A program made the position numbers and the translations under genes. The notes below the pieces were generated by a model. The model was not told the DNA's origin. It saw nothing but the letters and a program-made list of their open reading frames with translations, and made no database searches. DNA of 64,000 bases, taken from Lotus japonicus. Lineage: Eukaryota; Streptophyta; Magnoliopsida; Fabales; Fabaceae. This document shows, one piece after another, positions 57,367-64,000 of this stretch. The DNA lies in assembly GCF_012489685.1 (NCBI RefSeq), contig NC_080043.1:31032743-31096742 (forward strand), given 5' to 3'. The first letter of the stretch is position 1; the number at the start of each line of letters is the position of its first letter.

Positions 57367-59717
57367 TCAAAAGTTAAAAGCCTTGGCAATTCTAGTGGCC
57401 ACTAGAAACCAAGCCTCGTCGAAAAATCGGCTAAGGTATGTAAACCAAAGTAACAACAAAAGTTGGAAACAACTAAAACAACGAATGAACTTAAGATGAT
57501 ATCCATTTAAAGTAGAGAAAAGGGGGCGACGCCCATACATGATTGGGAATGAAAATAAAAGACAGGGCAATGCCCAAAGAAAAATTTCAACTTCATAAAA
57601 TAAAAACAAATTCAAGCCAGGTTCTCGTTGTTGGCTTGTCCCAGCTTGAGGATCTTCCTTCTCTTGATCCTCATTCCTGTGCTGCTCATTCCCATCCTCG
57701 CCATCTTCTTCAGGCTCACTCTCATCATCGAATTGGGGAAGGAGGTCGAGGCTAATGTCATCATCACCAACTACTTGACCATCCTTGATCTCCTTCAGCC
57801 ACCCAATGCGGGAAAGATCAAAGCCCGGCTCAACCACACTGATCTGCTCTTTGGCCGCCAGAAAGCCTTGAGCATATTGAAGAGAAGCACGCCCTATGAT
57901 GGAAGCATTCAGGCGATCATATTTCTTTTCCAACTTTTGATATTTGGCTTGAATGGCAGTGTGCTTGTCATTTATGGCTTCTTTAAGAGACTTGGTCTTT
58001 TGAAGAAGCAGGTCCGAAGCAGCCAAGTCTTCAGTTAACTTAGCACACTTCTCCTCAGCAGATTTCAGCTTTTTGTTGGCAGTCTCAGCATCAGTTTTAG
58101 CCCGCTCATAGGCTGTCTTATAATCAGCCGCCTTCTTTTCATAACGGTTCTTGGCCGATATCAACTCCTTCACGCACTGAGCCATTCCCGCCACAGTACT
58201 GGCGGCGGAAAGCGCGTGATGAATCGCCATGGAAGCAATGTTGGGGGGGCCTTGACCGGAAATGTCCTTGTGAATCCGGTTGTCAAAAGTACGGGTCATG
58301 AATTCCAGCCCATTGAAGTGAGGATCCGACAAGTTCAGCAAGGGGGGAGGAGCCTCGCCACCAATGGCTGAGCTAGGGCCAGCTTGGTTAAATGGAGTTG
58401 GTGGGCGGTTGATCAGCGCGCTTGAATCTTGTTGAGGGGGCGGGACATTGTCATGTCCCTTCTTTTTCTCAGCTGGATGACCTTTTGGATCGAGAGTCGA
58501 TTGGTGGAGAGGCTTACCACCAGCAGCACCTGAAGTTTTTTGACGTTTAGGGTCCCTGACGTTGTCAGAACCCGAAGTACCTTCATTCTTCTTCTTCTGC
58601 TCAGTTTCGGCGGCCCTCTTCTTCGCCGCCGCAGCAGACTGGGCGAGGTATTCCTTCATCTTGATTGGGTTCGCGTCAATCTTGCTTTTTCCCATCGTAG
58701 CTGTATGGAAAACACCAATTAGACGAGATACATGAACAAAAAGAAAAAGAAGTTACGTACAAAGATTATAAACTTACTAAAAAATTGATTTAAAGTGCCG
58801 GATTTCGACGCCTCAATCAAGTCGTGACCAGAAATTACTGGTAGTGTGCGGAGGTAATCGGCGACGCCTTGTTCAGATTCATCCAAGGCGTCGTATGAAA
58901 CAGATATTTTTCGGCGAGGGTTCTTTGTCCAGTAAAAAGGGAAGAGAGGGTTATTGTCGGAATCTCGGAACAAGTTCTTTATTTCGGGCGACTCCATAAC
59001 TTTAAAGTATTTCTTCTGCCATACTTTGTAATGGCTTTTAAGGGCGGTGAACCGACTCATGTTCTTACGGGCTAATAGTGGAACCCATTTCACAGAAGTA
59101 GGTTTAGTGGTGACTGATTTATAGAAAAGGAAGAACAAAGGATAGGTTGGAGTGAAACTCAAGTGTTCACAAAGAATTTCAAAGCAGCGGAGAAAACCCC
59201 AGGCGTTGGGCTGGAGTTGGCAAGGCGCCACATTCAGAAAAGAAAGAACGTGACATATAAACGGCGAGAAAGGAAGTTTGATGTTCAAGTCTAAGAAGAA
59301 ATAGCCATAAACAAAGAAGAAATCGGGCGATTCATCGGCTGGTTCTTTACGCAACAGAACACAGTCATCTTCGCCACATGGGAGGACATTCAACAGATGA
59401 TCTTCATTATTCGAGGTGGCGGGATTTATCTTCGTGAACCCTTGAGCAGATATTCGAAGCGAATTAATGCTCCCAACGCTGCTCCAGATAGAACGCAACA
59501 GACATTTATCTTCAACTAAATGCACGTCAGAGCGCCATTCAGGTGAAGACAAATCTCCATTAGAGGAGAGAATTGAGTCTACAGAGCCGGCGGGACCGGA
59601 ATCATCATGGGTAGAAGGCGAGGAGTGAATTTCAATTATAGAGGGGGCGACAACTTCCTCCTCCGTGGAGGGTGAAGAAAGTTCTAGGGAAGAAAGGCTA
59701 GCGTTTGGTAAAGACAT
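57367..59717 (-). CDS. Antisense two-exon gene of E (gypsy-associated transposase-like domain plus coiled coil)
   Basis: Minus strand, exons 59717-58778 and 58700-57367. The 77-bp intron has donor TTA|GTAAGTT and acceptor TTTTCCATACAG|; joining keeps the frame. I take the start at MSLPNASLSS rather than 13 codons upstream. Exon 1 is serine/acidic at the start, then has the domain known in plant gypsy elements as a putative transposase (Pfam PF04195 type): FFLDLNIKLPFSPFICHVL and PNAWGFLRCFEILCEHLSF. Exon 2 begins MGKSKIDANPIK, with lysine-rich, proline-rich and then long coiled-coil regions (KSAEEKCAKLTEDLAASDLL), and an acidic end (DDESEPEEDGEDGNEQ). The last 75 residues are hydrophobic and may be read-through past a missed intron. 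The product is about 756 residues; function in the Tat life cycle is unknown. Confidence 0.72.
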
Positions 59718-59756
59718 GCGAGGCAGTTTCATAAAAAGAAGAAAGAAGATGAACAA

Positions 59757-60413
59757 ACTAAAAGTAAAAAGAAGATGAACAGAGTCAAAAGAAGAAAGAA
59801 GATGAACAGAGTCAGAGAAAAAAGAAGTAAACGAAGAATCTCAAGAAAGAGAAAAACTAACCAGGGGAAGAACTGTGGATTTGAGAAAGGAGAACGTCGG
59901 CGATAGGGGAGCACCGCGCAATGACGACGGCCGGAGGAAGAAAAGGTTCACCGGAGTTCAAAGAAGAGAATGAAAGCTGCGGTGAAAAGGTTTTCAGAAC
60001 AAAAGTTTTAAGAAAGTGAAAAATGAAAAGTGAAAAGGGGTTTTTATAGAGAGAAAGGAGGAGAAAGAATGAGTGGGGGAAGATCGTGGGATTGTGGGAT
60101 TTGAAATTCGAAAAGGTAGGAAGCGAAAAGACATTACTCCTCGAGACGCACAACTGAAAATTGCATTTATAACAAATGATGACGAAATCCCGGAAAACAA
60201 GGATACGTGCGTCAGTTGAAAAGACGTGATTGACGGTTATGATTAATGGCGACATATCTTTGAAACGGCAACAAAGGTGGCGAAGCGTGAAAATGGCGAT
60301 GTAACAACGAAAGTAAAATGGCGATGAACGAATAAACAATAGAGGCGAACTACTGGGTAACATGATGAAGACATTTCGACTCAATTACCCGAGTCTCATG
60401 TCTTGGGGGCATG
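59757..60413. other. Region between antisense gene and E 3' LTR
   Basis: It contains the antisense promoter, its leader (A/G-rich on the plus strand) and, at 60402-60410, a weak purine tract CTTGGGGGC before the 3' LTR. The open frames here look like chance readings of low-complexity sequence. Confidence 0.55.
60041..60048 (-). promoter_or_regulatory. TATA box for the antisense gene of E
   Basis: The minus strand reads CTCTATAAAAACCCC. A start site about 30 bp downstream (near 60010-60016) would leave a 5' leader of roughly 300 nt before the ATG at 59717. It lies inside the element, independent of the LTR promoter. Confidence 0.55.
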
Positions 60414-60790
60414 TGGACTGGGCGGGACATAAAGAAGATTATGTCCCGCCCAAAATGAACAAATAACCATTGAAGATAGCCATGGCGGGAAAGGCGACAC
60501 GACGAGCTTCATTGCCCTCCCTTAGATGATGGACCCACAAGCCAGCTGGAAGATTCCTTTGGATTTGTCTTATATGTACAGGGATTTGGGCCCTGATTGT
60601 CAGGCCCAAATATAGGAAAGGTCCATATCATGACCACCCCCTCTATAAAAGGGGAGGTCATCCACTTGTACGAAACCAACTTTTCAGCATTAATGAGAAT
60701 ATTCCTTTTATGGTAGTTTTGCTATTTTAGTGCTCTGCTAGGGTTTACTTTCTGTCATTCTTTTACGTAAGCTTGCCCTAGTACAGAACA
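60414..60790 (+). repeat. 3' LTR of element E
   Basis: 377 bp, the same length as the 5' LTR. The two differences seen are GAGAAT for GAAAAT and TTTACTTTC for TTTAATTTC. The inverted repeat is at 60420-60451 and the TATA at 60644-60651. TSD AATAA follows. Confidence 0.92.
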
Positions 60791-60795
60791 AATAA

Positions 60796-62642
60796 GTTCC
60801 TGCTTTGAATCTTTTTTTGTTTTGAATAATAATGATGACAACGTTATGTTATGGCATTTACGATTAGGTCATCCTAGTTTTCATTACTTAAAACACTTGT
60901 TTCCTAAGTTATTTTATAATAAGAACCTTTCTTTGCTTAAATGTGAAGCATGTGAGTTCGCAAAGCATCATCGTTCCCAATTTCCAATACAGCCATATAA
61001 ACCATCAAAACCTTTTTCTATTGTTCACAGTGATGTTTGGGGCCCTAACCGTACAAGTACACTTTCTCTTAAAAAATGGTTCATCACATTTATAGATGAC
61101 CATTCAAGAGTATGTTGGGTGTACTTGTTAAAGGGGAAATCAGATGTTTGTCAGGCTGTAAAGGATTTTTGTACAATGGTGCAGAACCAATATCAAACAA
61201 ATATTCAAGTCTTTAGAAGTGATAATGGCAAAGAATATTTTAACACTATTTTGGATGATTTTTTCCTAAAAAATGGGATTGTACATCAAAGTTCATGTCC
61301 TAATACTCCTCAACAAAATGGAGTTGCTGAAAGAAAAAATAGACATTTATTGGAGGTTGCTAGAGCATTACTTTTCTCAAGTAAAGTACCAAACTATTTA
61401 TGGGGCGAAGCTGTTTTAACAGCGGCATATTTAATTAATAGAATGCCCTCCAAAGTTCTCAATTTCCAAACTCCAATTAATACTTTCAAAGAATGTTTTC
61501 CTTGTACTCGTGTTTCAACTGATTTGACATTAAAAATCTTTGGTTGCATAGCCTTTGTTCATGAACATAAAAATGTTGGAAAACTTGAACCACGTGCTAT
61601 AAAATGTGTTTTTGTTGGATACTCCCCAACCCAAAAGGGGTATAAATGTTTTGATCCAAAAAACAAGAAAATGTTTGTCACTATGGACGTTACGTTTTTT
61701 GAAAATAAACCTTTTTTTAATGACACTCATCTTCAAGGTGGGGATATAAAGGAAGACTCGTTTCAAATTGAGGACATGAGTTTTTTAAATAAATTATCTT
61801 TGCCTGTACCACAAAGCTCTAAGACTTATAGTTTTGCACCAACAGAAAATGGCCAAAATACTCTATCTGATCCTACTCCTGTTATGAGTAAGGAACTTGG
61901 GGAATCAGAGCCTACATTTTCTCATGAAGAAACCAATGAGAATCTTGACAATAGGGATGATGATGATCTAATTAAAATGCCACAGAATAATGAGTCACTT
62001 AAAGAGAACAGATTTGAAGTAGGAAACAGGACTGGGAAAGGGAAGGTTTATGTGAAAAAGCACCACAAAGAAAGGAATGAGTCCACATCTCAACACTGTC
62101 AGGAATCTGAACCGGGGAATGATCAACCTCCTAAGAAAATGAAAGGTAAGTCTATCTCTGTTTCTGAGAGTCGTATTTTGTATCCTGATATAGATGATCT
62201 TGTTGCCATTAGAAAACCTGTTAGATCTTGCACTAAACACCCTATTTCCAATTTTATATCATATTCAAATTTGTCTTCATCTCTGTCTGCCTTCACCTCA
62301 AAATTGTCTAGTGTTGAAATTCCAAAAAATGTCCAGGTTGCTCTAGAAATTCCAAAGTGGAGGGAAGTTGTACTTGAAGAGATGACAACTCTTGAAAAGA
62401 ACAAAACTTGGAGTGTTATGACACTACCAGATGGCAAGAAGACAGTTGGATGCAAATGGGTGTTTACTGTGAAGTATAATTCAGATGGTTCAATTGAAAG
62501 GTACAAGGCTCGCTTGGTGGCGAAGGGCTTTACTTAGACCTATGGTATAGACTACTCAGAGACATTTGCTCCTGTTGCAAAATTGAACACTGTGTGAATT
62601 CTCTTATCTCTTGCTGCCAACCTAGATTGGCCCCTACATCAA
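60796..62642 (+). pseudogene. D integrase and start of RT, two nonsense codons
   Basis: Continuation of the D polyprotein after E, in phase. The zinc domain is MLWHLRLGHPSFHYLKH to CEACEFAKHH. The catalytic triad is D in HSDVWGP, D in FRSDNGKEY and E in NGVAERKNR (residues 71, 134 and 170 of the frame starting at 60822), with 35 residues between the second D and E. A long serine/charged linker (about 61700-62250) leads to RT, starting WREVVLEEMTTLEKNKTW and ARLVAKGFT. TAG at 62535-62537 and TGA at 62595-62597 interrupt the frame; both fit single C-to-T changes of CAG and CGA. Confidence 0.9.
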
Positions 62643-63854
62643 TTGGATGTTAAGAATGTGTTTCTTAATGGTGATCTAGAAGAAGAAGTATATTTGGAGA
62701 TTCCTCCTGGCTTTGAAAGCAAATTTGGACCAAATGTATGCAAACTAAATAGGTCTTTGTATGGATTAAAGCAGTCTCCTAGAGCTTGGTTTGAAAAATT
62801 CACTCAGCCCATGAAGAAACAAGGGTACATTCAAGGACAGGCTGACCACACCTTATTCACAAAATTCTCCCATGATGGGAAAGTTGCTGCCCTGATTGTT
62901 TATGTTGATGATATTGTCCTTACTGGAGATGATACAGTTGAAATGGCAAGAGTAAAAGAGAAATTAGCGGTAGACTTTGAAATAAAGGACTTAGGACCCA
63001 TGAGATATTTTCTTGGAATGGAGGTTGCTCGATCAAAGAATGGTATTGTGGTTTCACAGCAGAAATACATTCTAGACTTATTGAAAGAAACAGGAATGAG
63101 TGGATGTCGTCCAGCAGATACCCCTATGGATCCTAATGCTAAACTTTGGGAAGAAGGTAGTGTTCCCGTTGATACTGGAAGATACCAAAGATTGGTTGGG
63201 AAACTGATTTATTTGTCACACACTCGACCTGATATTGCTTTCTCAGTTAGTGTAGTGAGTCAGTTCATGCATTCTCCTTTTGAGGAACATCTTGAGGCAG
63301 TCTATATGATACTGAGATATTTGAAGGGAAATCCCGGAAAAGGCTTATTTTTTAAGAAGACTAGTGAAAGAAATGTGTCTATCTTCACCGATGCTGATTG
63401 GGCAGGCTCAGTCACAGATAGAAGATCAACCTCTGGATATTGTACCTATGTTTGGGGTAATCTTGTGACATGGAGGAGCAAGAAACAAGGAGTTGTGGCA
63501 AGAAGTAGTGCAGAAGCTGAGTTTAGAGCTATGGCTCAAGGTATTTGTGAAGGATTATGGATTCATAGAGTCCTAGAAGAACTTAAGATGAAAATTGAGC
63601 TTCCATTGAAATTATACTCCAATAGTAAAGCTGCTATTAGCATAGCTCATAACCCAGTTCAACATGATAGAACCAAGCATATTGAGATTGATCGGCATTT
63701 CATAAAGGAGAAGTTAGATGCTGGAATCATATGTCTACCTTTTGTGACTTCGAGTCAGCAAACTGCGGATATCCTGACCAAGAGCTTGGCAAGACCTACC
63801 TTTGAGCATTTGATAGGCAAGTTGGGCATGATAGATATCTATGCACCAACTTGA
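62643..63854 (+). pseudogene. D RT (rest) and RNase H
   Basis: An uninterrupted frame in phase with 60822. RT has LDVKNVFLNGDLEEEVYLEI (beginning just before 62643) and YVDDIVLTGDD (from residue 87). RNase H follows with FTDADWAGSVTDRRSTSGYC, SSAEAEFRAMAQG and the end segment VTSSQQTADILTKSL. Stop at 63852-63854. The part is well kept but separated from integrase by the two nonsense codons, so no full polyprotein is made. Confidence 0.9.
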
Positions 63855-63861
63855 GGGGGGG
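63853..63861 (+). other. Polypurine tract of D
   Basis: GAGGGGGGG directly precedes the 3' LTR and overlaps the pol stop codon by two bases. Confidence 0.85.
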
Positions 63862-64000
63862 TGTTGGAAAATATATCAGTATTTATTGTTTTCCAGTCAA
63901 TTCTAGAGATTCTATTATTGTCTTTTTTATATGTAATAATTTTCTCCTTAATTCAAGGAGTAGTAATTCTCTCCTTAATTCAAGGAGTAATAACTGTATC
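63862..64000 (+). repeat. 3' LTR of element D, truncated by the window end
   Basis: 139 of about 204 bp. Three differences from the 5' LTR are seen (GTC for GAC, CCTTAATT for CATTAATT, AACTG for AATTG). Confidence 0.92.

Larger units (their letters stand above)
51241..60790 (+). mobile_element. Tat-lineage Ty3/gypsy element E with antisense gene, complete
   Basis: 9550 bp, flanked by AATAA at 51236-51240 and 60791-60795. LTRs are 377 bp and differ at only two positions that I can find. The plus strand encodes gag-protease-RT-RNase H-archaeal-type RNase H-integrase; the minus strand between pol and the 3' LTR encodes a spliced gene. The second RNase H and the antisense gene are features of the Tat group. 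It is the youngest and most intact element here, inserted into D. Confidence 0.93.
49336..64000 (+). mobile_element. Ty1/copia element D, split by E, 3' end beyond the window
   Basis: LTR (49336-49540), tRNA-Met type PBS, gag-protease, integrase, RT, RNase H, purine tract, and the first 139 bp of the 3' LTR. The order integrase before RT defines Ty1/copia. Three differences are visible in the 139 bp of shared LTR. Two nonsense codons lie near the start of RT. E sits between protease and integrase without changing phase. The left TSD candidate is TACGG (49331-49335). Confidence 0.92.

Noticed and set aside
59857..60384. A 175-codon minus-strand frame upstream of the E antisense gene
   Set aside because: It covers the promoter and leader of that gene and is rich in S, F and L from pyrimidine-rich DNA.
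1..64000. Host protein-coding, tRNA or rRNA gene
   Set aside because: Nothing on either strand shows such motifs; all sizeable frames belong to mobile elements.

Overview
The window is repeat-dense nuclear DNA of a flowering plant, probably a dicot; a legume is possible but cannot be shown from sequence alone. The evidence is the content: a Helitron, Ty3/gypsy chromoviruses with very long LTRs, a Tat-lineage gypsy element with a second RNase H, a Ty1/copia element, a CACTA transposon, spliceosomal-type introns and tRNA-Met/tRNA-Asp primer-binding sites. I found no ordinary host gene, rRNA, tRNA or CRISPR.

The layout is a stack of insertions that can be unpicked from target-site duplications (TSDs). 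AT-rich host DNA (1-2047) abuts the 3' end of a minus-strand Helitron (from 2048). The Helitron is cut at 5021/5022 by chromovirus A (plus strand; visible pieces 5022-5034, 25106-28952, 41915-44515). A carries three insertions: (i) chromovirus F, 5035-25100, TSD CCTAG, which itself holds two solo LTRs, G1 (5791-9322, TSD GAAGG) and G2 (13803-17905, TSD CAACT); (ii) gag-less chromovirus B on the minus strand, 28953-41909, TSD GGGTG, whose 5' LTR holds a CACTA element (36825-41261, TSD AGT); (iii) non-coding element C, from 44516, whose second LTR is cut by copia element D (from 49336), which is cut by Tat element E (51241-60790, TSD AATAA). The deepest chain is Helitron > A > C > D > E. The right ends of D, C, A and the Helitron lie beyond the window.

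Most retroelement genes are broken by a few nonsense codons or single frameshifts. E is the best preserved: its LTRs differ at two positions that I see in 377, a single TAG interrupts gag-pol, and it carries an antisense two-exon gene with its own TATA box.

The most unusual signal is a protein-coding gene inside the LTRs of the chromoviruses (A, B, F, G1, G2). In F and G2 a TATA box is followed by a first exon of about 110-120 nt, an intron of 660-675 bp, a 78-nt exon, a second intron, and an acceptor AG directly abutting an ATG. G1 shares the first part but has lost most of the last exon. A and B show a two-exon version with the same AG|ATG junction. The encoded proteins start with a W-containing segment and end in a hydrophobic-acidic tail resembling a SUMO-interacting motif. 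The copy in solo LTR G2 is intact (150 codons). I know of no description of such a gene.
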